NCBI GenBank assembly: GCA_964495085.1
Contig: CAZBUK010000003.1
Span: forward strand, 11,895-75,894
DNA length: 64,000 bases
Source of the DNA: CAZBUK01 sp964495085
GTDB lineage: Bacteria; Bacteroidota; Ignavibacteria; T3Sed10-11
Reading direction: 5' to 3'
Shown: piece after piece, positions 54,509 to 64,000 of the stretch
How the letters are laid out: each line of letters begins with the position of its first letter
Position numbering within the stretch: the first letter of the stretch is position 1
Translations under genes and position numbers: made by a program
The notes under the pieces: model-generated
Seen by the model: only the letters and a program-made list of their open reading frames with translations
Databases searched by the model: none
What the model was told of the DNA's origin: nothing

Positions 54509-56053
54509 ATGCATATCAGGGGCGTTCTCATGCTAATATTGACTCTCTTTGCCGCACAGACTTCGCCGGCACAATCATCCCACGTCATGACCCTTAACGT
54601 CGACCAGGCGGAGATAACAATCAACAGACATATCTACGGCCATTTCGCCGAGCATCTGGGAAGGGGAATTTACGATGGCCTCTGGCGGAAGGATACATCG
54701 GGCGAATTCCGTATTCGGCAGGATATAGTCGAAGCGCTTCGGGCGATTCAAATTCCCAACCTCCGCTGGCCGGGCGGGTGTTTTGCAGACTATTATTTTT
54801 GGAAGGACGGTGTGGGTCCCCGCGACGAACGTCCCTCCATCGTGAATGTACTCTGGGGCGGCGTTACCGAAGACAACAGCGTCGGTACTCATGAATTCAT
54901 GGAATTGATCGAACTTCTTGATACGGAACCGATCGTCGTCGGTAATGTCGGCAGTGGCACGGTCCAGGAGATGGCGCAGTGGTGGGAGTACGTAAACCAC
55001 CCGGGTCCGAGTCCCATGGCAAACTGGCGCAAGGAGAACGGACGTGAAAAACCATGGAACGTCCGATTCTGGGGCGTGGGCAACGAGAGCTGGGGATGCG
55101 GCGGTCACATGCGCCCCGAATTCTATGCCGACGCCTACCGGCAATTCCAGACCTACCTGCACGGATACCCGGGTATTCGTCCCTTTCGCATTGCGGCGGG
55201 TGCTGCCGGCGGCAATTACGAGTGGACGGAGGTATTGATGCGTGAAGCAGGAAATTTTATGGAGGGACTCGATCTGCACCATTATACGATCCTGGGTGAC
55301 TGGGTTACTAAAAAAGGACATGCGACCGAGTACGGCGAGGCAGAATGGTTCGAGTTGATGAAACGCGGCTGGCAAACGGAAGAGCTGGTCGAGGGTCACT
55401 CTGCGATCATGGATAAGTACGATCCGGAAAAGCGCGTCTGGCTCATCGTCGGTGAATGGGGAACATGGCACGAGCCGCTCGAGGGATCGCAGCCGGGATT
55501 TCTGCATCAGCAGCAGACGATACGCGATGCCTTGGTAGCGTCGCAGTCGCTGAATATATTCAACCAGAATGCCGACCGCGTAAAAATGGCGAACATTGCA
55601 CAGACGGTCAACGTGCTTCAGGCGATGATCCTGACCGGGGAAGAGCAGATGATTCTGACCCCCACATATCACGTGTTCGAATTTTATACGGTTCACCATG
55701 ACGCCCTGCTTGTCCCAATGGAACTTGATGCGGGCACGTATGAATTCAACGGCGCATCAATCCGTCCCCTCACCGCGACCGCATCGCGGCCTTCAACAGA
55801 TGCCGATGTGATACATATTACGATCTCAAACCTGGATCCCACCGCGGGTCGCAGAGTAGAGACGGCACTCAACGGATTTAACGCATCGGGCGTGACGGGA
55901 CGCATACTGACCGCCGGCGATATGACCGCACATAACACATTCGTGAATCCGAATGCCGTCGCTCCTGCGCCGTTCAACGGAGCCCGCATTACCGGCGGCA
56001 GGCTTATCATCGACCTCCCGCCGATGTCGCTTGTTGTGCTTGAGGTGCGGTAA
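54509..56053 (+). CDS. Secreted GH51 alpha-L-arabinofuranosidase (copy 2)
   Basis: Debranches arabinoxylan. 514 aa with signal peptide MHIRGVLMLILTLFAAQTSPAQ; AAAAAGGAGG upstream. Blocks: HIYGHFAEHLGRGIYDGLW, NLRWPGGCFADYYFWKDGVG, WGVGNESWGCGGHM (acid/base Glu193), LDLHHYTILGDW, LIVGEWGTWHEP (nucleophile Glu316) and VKMANIAQTVNVLQAMILTG. It parallels the GH51 at 19234 throughout but is clearly diverged (for example VGEWGTW versus VDEWGIW). No sorting domain, so probably periplasmic. It is positioned with the xylanases and GH3, whereas copy 1 belongs to the arabinose operon, suggesting different induction or side-chain preference. Confidence 0.95.
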   Translation: MHIRGVLMLILTLFAAQTSPAQSSHVMTLNVDQAEITINRHIYGHFAEHLGRGIYDGLWRKDTSGEFRIRQDIVEALRAIQIPNLRWPGGCFADYYFWKDGVGPRDERPSIVNVLWGGVTEDNSVGTHEFMELIELLDTEPIVVGNVGSGTVQEMAQWWEYVNHPGPSPMANWRKENGREKPWNVRFWGVGNESWGCGGHMRPEFYADAYRQFQTYLHGYPGIRPFRIAAGAAGGNYEWTEVLMREAGNFMEGLDLHHYTILGDWVTKKGHATEYGEAEWFELMKRGWQTEELVEGHSAIMDKYDPEKRVWLIVGEWGTWHEPLEGSQPGFLHQQQTIRDALVASQSLNIFNQNADRVKMANIAQTVNVLQAMILTGEEQMILTPTYHVFEFYTVHHDALLVPMELDAGTYEFNGASIRPLTATASRPSTDADVIHITISNLDPTAGRRVETALNGFNASGVTGRILTAGDMTAHNTFVNPNAVAPAPFNGARITGGRLIIDLPPMSLVVLEVR

Positions 56054-56364
56054 ACCGCACGGCAAGCAAGGTTCCTGTGCGAGTGATTTAACATAAAGTC
56101 GAAATATGCTTATTGAACACTGATGACACTGAAATGCACAAGATTTTCACTGATATCTCTCCGGGACTTGAATAATAATTGCAGACGGCGGAGTTGATAT
56201 CACAAAGGAAACCGTATGGATCGAAGCGCCGTATTTGGTGAATAATGAAAAAATATCTGTGTTTCGTGTTCCAGGTTTTAGGTTCCTGGTATCAGCGTGT
56301 AATACAGAGTACGGAACTGGTAAATATAAACAGTAGCCATGTTACTAATAAATGGAGGTGTGAG
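56054..56364. other. Intergenic region with dispersed-repeat copy
   Basis: 311 bp. Contains the short copy of the dispersed repeat at 56112-56156. The open frame from 56245 that joins the xylanase gene is judged non-coding because the true start has a Shine-Dalgarno sequence and signal peptide. No clear promoter seen. Confidence 0.45.
56112..56156. repeat. Dispersed repeat, short copy
   Basis: TTGAACACTGATGACACTGA followed by AAGATTTTCACTGATATC. It shares most positions with the left half of the repeat at 54395-54488, 1.7 kb away on the other side of the GH51 gene. Confidence 0.55.
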
Positions 56365-58854
56365 ATGAACCTTATAGGAACAAATCGGATAGTTCCCTTT
56401 TTATGTGCAGCTATTTTAGTATTCGTTGCTGGGACCTTTACCGTGCAGGCTCAGGGATTAGGACAACCACTCAATACCAACGGAAGTTTTGAAAATACCG
56501 AACCCGGGATCGTAACCGACCTGGAGAACGGTATAGAAGGTTGGCTACTGCAACTACTCGGAGTTGCTGAGGCGGAATTTGAGATTGTGGTTGACACCAC
56601 TGCACCTCACGGCAACCATGCATTAAAGGTGACTCCCGGCGTACTTGGACCCGATCAATGGTCTATACAAGCCATTGGCGACAGCATACCGGTCGAACCG
56701 GGGAGAAGTTATCGCCTTTCCATTTGGGTAAAATCCGAGGAACCGGGAGCTCAGATCAACATTACCGTCGGAAACTATGCATTTCAGGAATACAGCGTGA
56801 TACGCCCCGCTACAGTTTCTGAAGATGGCTGGCAGGAATTCGTAATGGATTTCACAGTTACCGACAACGAAGAAGTTATAAGAGCGCCCATTCATTTCAA
56901 TTATTCCGTCAATCAAACCAGACTAATTTATATTGACAACTTACAAATCGTACGACCGGAAGATTTTGAAATAATGGCATTGCCAATTATTGTTGAAGCC
57001 GAATCGGGTGATGTCGGAGAAGATTTCGAAGTTATCGAAGAAGACGAAGTTACCTTTGTACGCATCACAAACGACTTTCATGATATCAGCGACCCGACCG
57101 ATCCGGAATGGCAAAATATAATATCGAAGCCGTTAAGTGAAAACCACGTGATCACCTACGAGATCGTCTTCCCCGCCCCCGGCATATACAATCTCTTCGT
57201 GAGGGCGCGCGTTGGTCCCGAGGCCTTCGAGGACGACAGCTTCTTCTATCCGGAGGGATTCGGTGAAAAGGACGTGGAGAACGCGGAGGACTGGAGAATT
57301 GCGAATCAAATGGATACCGGTGGATCTGCCGGCCCGAACGAGTTTGTCGTGGGACGGGGTGGCGCAGGGATAGGAATGTGGAAGTGGCTGAATATCTCAG
57401 AAGGCGACTTTCACGTTGAAGGAATACCCTTTGTAGTAGAAGAAAATGAATTAACCAAGTCATTTCGAATCGGAGGCAGGGAGACCGGCTTCGATATTGA
57501 TAAGTTCGCATTCGGGAGGGCAGAACTGTTCTATACGGTTGAGAGACTAGATAGTGTCCGACCTGGATTAACGGAACTGGAAGAAATATTCATATATGAA
57601 GGTCCTCCGCTTGCAACCGGTCATAATAAGTATTTAGGCAACATATACTCGCCGCCACAGATACCTACAACGCCCCCGTTATTTGAGAGCTACTGGAATC
57701 AGGTCACTCCCGAAAACGCCAGTAAATGGGGCAGCGTGCAGCCGAATTCCAACCCCGACCCCTCGACGTGGAACTGGAGCCAGCTCGATAATGCGTATAA
57801 CCTCGCGAAAAACAACGGCTGGCCGTTCAGATTCCATGTGCTCGTCTGGGGAGGCCAGCAGCCGGGATGGATAACCGGCCTGAGCGAATCCGAACAGCTC
57901 GAGGCGGTCAGGAACTGGTTCCAGGCGGTGGCTGACCGGTATCCGGACATCGATCAGCTCGAAGTCGTCAACGAGCCCGGTTTCCAGAATCCAACGTATA
58001 TGGCTGCTCTCGGCGGTTCGGGGGAAACCGGATGGGATTGGATCATAACTTCGTTTGAAATGGCGCGTGAAATATTTCCCCCGACGACGAAATTGATGAT
58101 CAACCATTTCGGAATTCTCAGCGGCGACAGCGGGCTGAATCAGCATCTTACCATTATCAACCTTCTCAAAGAGCGGGATCTGATCGACGCGATCGGTGTC
58201 CAGGGGCACCATTTCACGATGCAGAACATCACGCGGACAACGCTGAACAATTCGCTCAATCAGCTTGCCGCAACCGGTTTGCCTATATACGTAACCGAGT
58301 TCGACGTCGCAGGTAGAAATGTCGGCGATGCGGATGTGGATGATCCCGGTTTTTCACAGGAGCAATCGGATGCGACACAATTGCAAACTATTCAACGTGT
58401 CTTCCCGCCAATTTGGGAGCATCCGGGCGTACGCGGCGTTACTCTCTGGGGATGGCGGCTCGGCGGATGGAGACCGGGGCGACAGATGCACCTTGTTCGC
58501 GCAGACGGGTCGGAACGACCCGCTCTCACCTGGTTGAGAGAATATATGGACACCTTGACCGTATCGGTAAAGGATATTGCGGATGTCCCTCAAGAATTCC
58601 GGCTATTTGATAATTATCCAAATCCGTTTAATCCCTCAACACAGATTCGTTATTACATACCGGAGGCGGTGGAGGTAACACTTAAGATTTATGATATACT
58701 TGGCAGACACGTCCACACAATTGTCGATGAACGGCAAATGCCCGGTCAATATATCGAAACATTTAGTGCGTATAATCTCTCGAGCGGTATTTATTTGTAC
58801 CGTTTGCAAGCAGGACCGTTTGTAGAAATAAGACGTATGACCTATATAAAGTAA
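56365..58854 (+). CDS. T9SS-exported multimodular GH10 xylanase (copy 2)
   Basis: Endo-xylanase of about 829 aa with two non-catalytic modules. Start MNLIGTNRIVPF is fixed by GGAGG at 56354-56358 and a signal peptide ending TFTVQAQ. Module 1 (residues 30-195) is CBM4/9/22-like: NGSFENTEPGIVTDLENGIE, GRSYRLSIWVKSEEPGAQIN, RLIYIDNLQIV. Module 2 (about 208-390) is another beta-sandwich, perhaps CBM35/6-like (GIYNLFVRARVG, FRIGGRETGFDIDKFAFG). The GH10 barrel follows with PENASKWGSVQP, FRFHVLVWGGQQPGW, LEVVNEPGF (acid/base Glu537), GVQGHHFTM and YVTEFDVAG (nucleophile Glu645). A T9SS domain (NYPNPFNPSTQIRYYIPEAV) ends the protein. It is not a recent duplicate of the GH10 at 52043. Confidence 0.93.
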   Translation: MNLIGTNRIVPFLCAAILVFVAGTFTVQAQGLGQPLNTNGSFENTEPGIVTDLENGIEGWLLQLLGVAEAEFEIVVDTTAPHGNHALKVTPGVLGPDQWSIQAIGDSIPVEPGRSYRLSIWVKSEEPGAQINITVGNYAFQEYSVIRPATVSEDGWQEFVMDFTVTDNEEVIRAPIHFNYSVNQTRLIYIDNLQIVRPEDFEIMALPIIVEAESGDVGEDFEVIEEDEVTFVRITNDFHDISDPTDPEWQNIISKPLSENHVITYEIVFPAPGIYNLFVRARVGPEAFEDDSFFYPEGFGEKDVENAEDWRIANQMDTGGSAGPNEFVVGRGGAGIGMWKWLNISEGDFHVEGIPFVVEENELTKSFRIGGRETGFDIDKFAFGRAELFYTVERLDSVRPGLTELEEIFIYEGPPLATGHNKYLGNIYSPPQIPTTPPLFESYWNQVTPENASKWGSVQPNSNPDPSTWNWSQLDNAYNLAKNNGWPFRFHVLVWGGQQPGWITGLSESEQLEAVRNWFQAVADRYPDIDQLEVVNEPGFQNPTYMAALGGSGETGWDWIITSFEMAREIFPPTTKLMINHFGILSGDSGLNQHLTIINLLKERDLIDAIGVQGHHFTMQNITRTTLNNSLNQLAATGLPIYVTEFDVAGRNVGDADVDDPGFSQEQSDATQLQTIQRVFPPIWEHPGVRGVTLWGWRLGGWRPGRQMHLVRADGSERPALTWLREYMDTLTVSVKDIADVPQEFRLFDNYPNPFNPSTQIRYYIPEAVEVTLKIYDILGRHVHTIVDERQMPGQYIETFSAYNLSSGIYLYRLQAGPFVEIRRMTYIK

Positions 58855-58871
58855 CAGTAACCGCAGCTTGC

Positions 58872-58900
58872 CCCTCCAGGCGTATGAAACGTTTGGAGGG
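58872..58900 (+). terminator. Hairpin after the second GH10 gene
   Basis: CCCTCCA (58872-58878) pairs with TGGAGGG (58894-58900) around a 15-base loop that includes GAAACGTTT. The tail TTAAGCTTC is a poor T run, so termination is uncertain. Confidence 0.45.
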
Positions 58901-59039
58901 TTAAGCTTCAAATAGTGAAATCATTTTTCAATTCAAATTCTGGTTCTCATGAAACCCTCTTCTCTCATTTACAAATAGCCACATGGATAAGTTGAAGTAC
59001 ATTGAACGTTCTACAAAGCATAATCAAGAGAAGAGTAAA

Positions 59040-61655
59040 ATGAAATTCCTGAAACAAGGACTCGTTCTTTTTGCATATCTTTTCACGGTCAACCTCCACG
59101 CCCAGACACCCGATTATCTGAATACCGACCTCCCGATCGCGGCACGCGTCGAAGACCTCGTATCGCGCATGACCCTCGAAGAGAAGGTATCTCAGATGCT
59201 CGACCGGGCGCCGGCGATCGAACGGCTCGGCATCCCCGAATATAACTGGTGGAATGAGGCGCTGCACGGTGTGGCGAGAGCGGGACTTGCAACATCCTTT
59301 CCGCAGGCAATCGGACTCGCGTCGACGTGGAATGACTCGCTGATCTACAGGATGGCAACCGTTATCTCCGACGAAGCCCGCGCGAAGCATCATGAATTTG
59401 TGCGAATGGGCGAAAGAAGACGCTATCAGGGTTTAACCATGTGGTCGCCGAATATCAATATCTTCCGAGATCCCAGGTGGGGACGCGGCATGGAGACCTA
59501 CGGTGAAGACCCGTTCCTAACCGCGCGCCTGACCGTACCATTTGTACGCGGTCTCCAGGGCGACGATCCGCGTTATCTGAAAACGGTCGCCACGGTCAAA
59601 CACTATGCCGTACACAGCGGTCCCGAGCCCGACCGCCATCGTTTCGACGCAGTGGTCGACGCACGGGATTTCCGCGAAACCTATCTGCCCCACTTCGAGA
59701 CCGGCATCCGCGAAGGAGGCTCGTATTCACTGATGTGCGCGTATAACCGCGTCTACGGGGATCCGGCATGCGGAAGCGGACTCCTCTTGGACGATATCCT
59801 GAGAACCGAATGGGAGTTCGACGGCTTTATCGTTTCCGACTGCTGGGCAATCGACGATATGTATCTGCATCATCAGGTTGCGGCGTCTCCGGTCGAAGCA
59901 GCTGCAATGGCGTTGAAGGCGGGCACCGACCTCGATTGCGGGAGCGAGGTGTATCCACACCTGGTGAAGGCCGTGGAGGCAGGTCTGGTTAGTGAAGAAG
60001 AGATCGATGTGTCGGTGAAGCGTTTATTTACAGCACGCTTCCGGCTTGGCATGTTCGATCCGCCCGAATTGGTTGCGTATCAACGCATACCGTATGAGAT
60101 CGTGGATTCCGAACCGCACCGCCGTCTTGCACGTGAAGTAGCACGCGAATCAATTGTATTGTTGAAAAACGACGGCATACTGCCGCTGTCAAAAGACCTC
60201 GGAACTATCGCCGTGATCGGTCCGAACGCCGATGATGAGCTGACCCTGCTTGGAAATTATCACGGCATGCCTTCGAAGATCGTCACGCCATTGCAGGGCA
60301 TCAAGGAAGCGGTATCGGAGTTTACGCATGTCCTCCATGCGGTCGGCTCGGAGATCGCGTCCGATCTGCCTGTGTTTACCGTTCTGCCTTCCGATGTTCT
60401 CTTTCAATCCGGCGGAAGGCCGGGACTCAGGGTGGATTACTTCAGTTCGCACGACCTTGATTCGGAGCCGCTCTTCAGCGACGTTGATCAGATACTGAAC
60501 TCGGCGTGGAGCGACTGGGCGCCGCGCGAGGATATGGATGCCAATAATTTCGGCGTACGGTGGACGGGAGAAATTCGTCCCCCCCACACCGGTATCTACC
60601 GGTTCGGCGTGACCGCGACCATGCAATTTGAATTATACATCGAGGATACACTCACGCTCCGGTCCGTGTATCACTTCCGCGACGAGCTGCCCGACCCAAG
60701 ATTGCGCGAGGCGAGAGAGCTTATCTACTTAGAGAAAGGGAAGAAGTATCCTTTTCGCATCGATGCGCGGGAGTCGTACGGCGATGCTCAGATCCGGCTC
60801 CTCTGGGCACCCGCCGGCATCGATCATACGCATGAAGCCGTAGCGGCTGCTGAAGAGGCGGATGCGGTTGTGTTGGTACTCGGACTCACACCCCGGATCG
60901 AGGGGGAGGAGATGCCGGTTTCAATAGAAGGTTTTTACGGCGGCGACCGAACTACCATCGACTTGCCCGCACCGCAGCAGCGATTGATGGAACGTATCGT
61001 CGAGCTTGGAAAGCCGACGGTTCTTGTACTCATTAACGGCAGCGCGTTAGCGGTGAACTGGGCGGACGATCATGTACCCGCCATACTCGAAGCATGGTAT
61101 CCGGGACAGGCATCAGGCACGGCTATTGCCGACGTGCTGTTCGGCGAATACAATCCCGCAGGACGGTTGCCCGTTACCTTCTACCGGAGCGTGGACGACC
61201 TTCCGCCGTTTGAGGATTACTCGATGCAGGGAAGAACATATCGCTTTTTTAGCGGAGAGGTGTTGTATCCGTTTGGCCATGGACTCAGTTATACTACATT
61301 CGAGTATGGAAATCTGAGACTTAGTTCCGGTATGCTTCGCAGCGGAGAAGAAATAACGGCGAGCATCGACGTTGACAATACAGGTAATCGCGCGGGAGAC
61401 GAAGTGGTACAGCTATACGTCCGGTATCCCGGGTCGGAGGTTGAACGTCCGCGCATGGAGTTGAAGGGCTTCTCGCGCGTGCATATACCAGCGGGTGTAA
61501 CACAAACGGTCGACATACCTCTCAGGGCGAACGAGCTCCGATACTGGAACGAGGAGTTGAACGGATGGACACTGGAACGTGGGACGGTCGAAATTCTGAT
61601 CGGCGCCTCGTCGGAAGATGTGCGGATAAGAGGTTTTATCGAATTGGTAGAATAA
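59040..61655 (+). CDS. Periplasmic GH3 beta-xylosidase/beta-glucosidase with PA14 insert
   Basis: Exo-acting enzyme that releases xylose or glucose from oligosaccharides. About 871 aa, started at MKFLKQGLVLFAYLFTVNLHAQ (signal peptide); the 19 upstream in-frame residues precede it without one. N-terminal barrel: LVSRMTLEEKVSQM, YNWWNEALHGVARAG, WSPNINIFRDPRWGRGMETY, CAYNRVYGDPACGS and FIVSDCWAIDDM with nucleophile Asp267. The C-terminal alpha/beta domain is interrupted by a PA14 module (LRVDYFSSHDLDSEPLF ... GIYRFGVTATMQFELYIEDT). A fibronectin-like domain ends the protein (GDEVVQLYVRYPGSEVERP). YNWWNEALHG is typical of xylosidase-leaning GH3 members, which suits the locus. No sorting domain. 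Confidence 0.93.
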   Translation: MKFLKQGLVLFAYLFTVNLHAQTPDYLNTDLPIAARVEDLVSRMTLEEKVSQMLDRAPAIERLGIPEYNWWNEALHGVARAGLATSFPQAIGLASTWNDSLIYRMATVISDEARAKHHEFVRMGERRRYQGLTMWSPNINIFRDPRWGRGMETYGEDPFLTARLTVPFVRGLQGDDPRYLKTVATVKHYAVHSGPEPDRHRFDAVVDARDFRETYLPHFETGIREGGSYSLMCAYNRVYGDPACGSGLLLDDILRTEWEFDGFIVSDCWAIDDMYLHHQVAASPVEAAAMALKAGTDLDCGSEVYPHLVKAVEAGLVSEEEIDVSVKRLFTARFRLGMFDPPELVAYQRIPYEIVDSEPHRRLAREVARESIVLLKNDGILPLSKDLGTIAVIGPNADDELTLLGNYHGMPSKIVTPLQGIKEAVSEFTHVLHAVGSEIASDLPVFTVLPSDVLFQSGGRPGLRVDYFSSHDLDSEPLFSDVDQILNSAWSDWAPREDMDANNFGVRWTGEIRPPHTGIYRFGVTATMQFELYIEDTLTLRSVYHFRDELPDPRLREARELIYLEKGKKYPFRIDARESYGDAQIRLLWAPAGIDHTHEAVAAAEEADAVVLVLGLTPRIEGEEMPVSIEGFYGGDRTTIDLPAPQQRLMERIVELGKPTVLVLINGSALAVNWADDHVPAILEAWYPGQASGTAIADVLFGEYNPAGRLPVTFYRSVDDLPPFEDYSMQGRTYRFFSGEVLYPFGHGLSYTTFEYGNLRLSSGMLRSGEEITASIDVDNTGNRAGDEVVQLYVRYPGSEVERPRMELKGFSRVHIPAGVTQTVDIPLRANELRYWNEELNGWTLERGTVEILIGASSEDVRIRGFIELVE

Positions 61656-61745
61656 AATTAGATCGGGATGTAGTTAAATAATTCAAACTGAAAATGTCAA
61701 TAAATAGACGTTTTCTACCGGTCGTTTAGTTTCACGCCCTTCGCC

Positions 61746-61771
61746 CCCTCTCCGCAATCGTGCGGAGAGGG
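61746..61771. repeat. Perfect hairpin, REP-like element
   Basis: CCCTCTCCGCA, loop ATCG, TGCGGAGAGGG: an 11-bp perfect stem followed by GTGGATGGGGGGTGAGG. This is the wording of widespread intergenic CCCTCTCC/GGAGAGGG repeats. It could also slow or stop transcription after GH3, although no T run follows. Confidence 0.6.
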
Positions 61772-61949
61772 TGGATGGGGGGTGAGGCTGCGGGGAGGTT
61801 CCTGGATCTATGTCATTAACAGCCGGTCTTCATCGGAGTCGAAGGATGACAACGAGTAATTTAGTGAGAACTGATTCGTGGCTGCTTATAAATTTTTTCA
61901 TACTACTCTTTCAATACTGACATAAATTAAAGCCTCAAGGAAAAGTATA

Positions 61950-63782
61950 ATGACACTCCTCATCGTTCTTATGTTCGTGTGTTCTATTCCGGTAGCCGCA
62001 CAGCCCTCCGGCGGTCCCTACGGTCCGATTCGCCAGTTGTATGATGTGCCCGCAACGAACGGTACAATTTACTACGTAGCACCGGACGGTATCGCCGGCG
62101 CATCGGGAAGGACGCTTTCGCAACCGACCACCATCGAATCCGCATTCGAACGCGTGAACTCGGGAGATGTCATCATTCTTCGCGGAGGCGTCTATCGAAC
62201 CGGCGATCTCATAGTAAACCAGGGAATCACCATTCAACCGTACGGGGATGAACAGCCGGTGTTGAAGGGAACATACGTCGCGTCGGATTGGCGCGATCTC
62301 GGCAACGGACTCTGGATTACTTCCTGGTCACGCTTATTCCCCTCCCAACCCGCAGATTGGTGGCGACGTGAACGCGAGGGGAAAAGAACGCCGCTGCATC
62401 GTTTTAACAACGACATGGTTTTTATCGACGGGAAGTTTCTGCAATCCGCGGGATGGGAAGGGGAAGTAGACGGGAATTCGTATTATATAGATTACGACAG
62501 GCAGGTCGTGTACATAGGTGTCGATCCGACGGACCGGCTTGTGGAAATTACCGCATACGATATCGGAATTCTCAGAACGACCGGCGAGGCGCACGGCAAA
62601 ACGTCCGACCGGAAGGGGTATACGCTTCGCGGAATTACCCTCACGCAATATGCATTCCGGGCATTGGAAATCGAAGGTACCGATCCCGAAGGCCTATCCG
62701 ACGAAACCGATTACGGAAAAGAGGTCGTCGGCACGACGATCGAGCACGTCACCATCTCGTACTGTTCCCGCGTTGCGGGCTACTTCAGAGGTGATTCGTT
62801 GACGATCCGCCATTCGAAGATAAGCGACACGAGCACGGAGGGTGTGTTCATCCTCAGTTCGAACGACGTATTGCTTGAGAAAAATATTTTCACCCGCAAC
62901 AATATCGAGCACATCACCGGATACTATCCAGCAGCGGTGAAGATCTTCAATCAGTGTTACCGGGTGACGTGCAGCGATAATCTCGTCATCGAGCACCCGA
63001 ATTCGAACGGCATCTGGTACGACGTAGGCAACGTGGACGGGGTGTTCGTCAATAATTGGATCGAAAGCGTCGGCACGATCGATAACGATGCTCCGACGGA
63101 CCGGGTATGGCCGAGCGATAACGGATTTTTCTTTGAGATCTCAAAGGGCGCTGTCTGTGCGGGCAACGTCTTCGTCAATAACGATCAGGGTCTGTTAGTG
63201 CTCAACAGCTCGGATGTTCATATCTATAATAACACCTTTATCAACAGCAGGGCAACGATCGCACGCAACGAGAGGAGTGCAGTCGGCGATCATTTCGGCT
63301 GGCATCCCAGCACCGGGCCGGATGTCGATGAGCGTGACGGGCACGTATTCGTCAATAATCTGCTCATGAGCGACGGCTCCTACGGCAGGCCGCAGGTGTT
63401 CACGTGGCAGCCGGCGGCGTTGTGCAGCCGTCTTAATAAGCCCATGTTAAGCAGACTTGACCATAATTTCTATATACGCGGTATCGGCTCGAAGGACACT
63501 CCCGTCTTTTTGTGGAGTCCGGCCGGCGGAGATCAGTGTCAGGCCTGGTTTAAGACGCCCGAAGATCTCCGGAAAGTATACCCCGACTTTGCCCGGAACA
63601 GCGGGTATTTAATAAACTACGACGGTCCGCTCTTCAGCAGCATAGAGCTACGCAACCTCCGGATGGTATCGGGATTCCCGGGAAATGAAGCCGGAACGGA
63701 GATACCGGAAACTATCGGAAAATATCTTCCGGAGTATAGCCCCGGAAAACATTATACCGGCGCGTATCCCCCGGGGCGATGA
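61950..63782 (+). CDS. Secreted right-handed beta-helix protein, putative glycosidase
   Basis: A 610-aa exported protein with a short signal MTLLIVLMFVCSIPVAAQ. The opening YYVAPDGIAGASGRTLSQP ... SGDVIILRGGVYRTGDL is the DUF1565-like start seen in many parallel beta-helix enzymes. Repeating coils follow (VTISYCSRVAGYFRG, LTIRHSKISDTSTEGVFILS, VLLEKNIFTRNN, VFVNNWIESVGTID, VHIYNNTFINSRATI). The layout AAVKIFNQCYRVTCSDNLVI ... GIWYDVGNVDGVFVNNWI resembles the centre of GH120 beta-xylosidases and related helices (GH141 and others), but I cannot identify catalytic residues with certainty. Unlike the other two beta-helix proteins here, it has no T9SS domain and is probably periplasmic. It lies downstream of GH3, consistent with a late step in xylan breakdown. 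Confidence 0.8.
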   Translation: MTLLIVLMFVCSIPVAAQPSGGPYGPIRQLYDVPATNGTIYYVAPDGIAGASGRTLSQPTTIESAFERVNSGDVIILRGGVYRTGDLIVNQGITIQPYGDEQPVLKGTYVASDWRDLGNGLWITSWSRLFPSQPADWWRREREGKRTPLHRFNNDMVFIDGKFLQSAGWEGEVDGNSYYIDYDRQVVYIGVDPTDRLVEITAYDIGILRTTGEAHGKTSDRKGYTLRGITLTQYAFRALEIEGTDPEGLSDETDYGKEVVGTTIEHVTISYCSRVAGYFRGDSLTIRHSKISDTSTEGVFILSSNDVLLEKNIFTRNNIEHITGYYPAAVKIFNQCYRVTCSDNLVIEHPNSNGIWYDVGNVDGVFVNNWIESVGTIDNDAPTDRVWPSDNGFFFEISKGAVCAGNVFVNNDQGLLVLNSSDVHIYNNTFINSRATIARNERSAVGDHFGWHPSTGPDVDERDGHVFVNNLLMSDGSYGRPQVFTWQPAALCSRLNKPMLSRLDHNFYIRGIGSKDTPVFLWSPAGGDQCQAWFKTPEDLRKVYPDFARNSGYLINYDGPLFSSIELRNLRMVSGFPGNEAGTEIPETIGKYLPEYSPGKHYTGAYPPGR

Positions 63783-64000
63783 AGCGGGGTACCATAAACA
63801 CCGCGATGGAACTTTGATCACTTTTCCGGTTTTTATCCGGGTTACCTGGAGGTGCAAGATTCTGGAACGATATACTTATTCTACTTTTTACTGAGCATCA
63901 CATCTGTCCAAAATAAAATATAAAGAATTTTGAATGATTCAGGTCCACCAAGCCGAAATCGTCGGGGTTGTGGGGTGGAGACGATGGTGTGCGTTTTGAT
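63783..64000. other. Non-coding end of window
   Basis: 218 bp after the beta-helix gene. No gene, terminator or other signal recognised. Confidence 0.4.

Overview
The window looks like chromosomal DNA from a free-living polysaccharide degrader of the Fibrobacterota-Chlorobiota-Bacteroidota (FCB) superphylum, but not a classical Bacteroides. Five intact secreted proteins end in a type IX secretion (T9SS) type A sorting domain with the NYPNPFNP motif. The TonB receptors are not followed by a SusD gene. Several genes have strong AAGGAGG ribosome binding sites, which classical Bacteroidia usually lack. Ignavibacteriota, Balneolota/Rhodothermota, Calditrichota or KSB1-like lineages would fit; the sequence alone does not decide.

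Layout. (1) 1-2275, minus strand: an Na+/sugar symporter followed by the 5' part of L-arabinose isomerase (araA), cut by the window edge. (2) 3265-5202: a soluble PAS/PAS/histidine kinase/receiver hybrid. (3) 5889-15419: two very large proteins (1751 and 1392 aa) of no recognised family, without signal peptides, apparently one transcription unit. (4) 15479-17735, minus: a LacI-type regulator and a uroporphyrinogen-decarboxylase/MtaA-like protein. (5) 17941-24091: an arabinose operon with aldose epimerase, GH51 arabinofuranosidase, a catalytically dead Nudix regulator, araB and araD. (6) 24211-25512, minus: a beta-lactamase-fold lipoprotein. (7) 26708-38618: a TonB receptor, a T9SS beta-helix protein, then a PpiC-type lipoprotein, a membrane protein with a spermidine-synthase-like domain, and a GH9 glycosidase. 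(8) 38830-43056: a second LacI regulator, xylB and xylA. (9) 43847-63782: a second TonB receptor/beta-helix pair, a two-repeat surface binding protein, two GH10 xylanases, a wrecked T9SS gene, a second GH51, a GH3 with a PA14 insert and a secreted beta-helix protein.

Together the genes describe arabinoxylan use. Surface GH10 enzymes cut the xylan backbone, GH51 enzymes remove arabinose, and GH3 releases xylose from short oligomers. TonB receptors with surface beta-helix partners probably import oligosaccharides. Xylose enters through XylA/XylB and arabinose through AraA/AraB/AraD, both ending at xylulose 5-phosphate.

The most striking regulatory signal is a 61-bp promoter/operator layout found three times: before the second lacI gene and before both TonB receptor genes. 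Each copy has TTGACT, a 17-bp spacer, a TAnnTTG element, and two TTGAAnnnnTTCAA-like palindromes exactly 20 bp apart. This defines a local regulon, inferred to belong to the LacI protein at 38830. Other notable points are the two giant unknown proteins, a 675-bp near-identical repeat inside one surface-protein gene, and a pseudogene in which a signal peptide is joined out of frame to a sorting domain at a short shared sequence.
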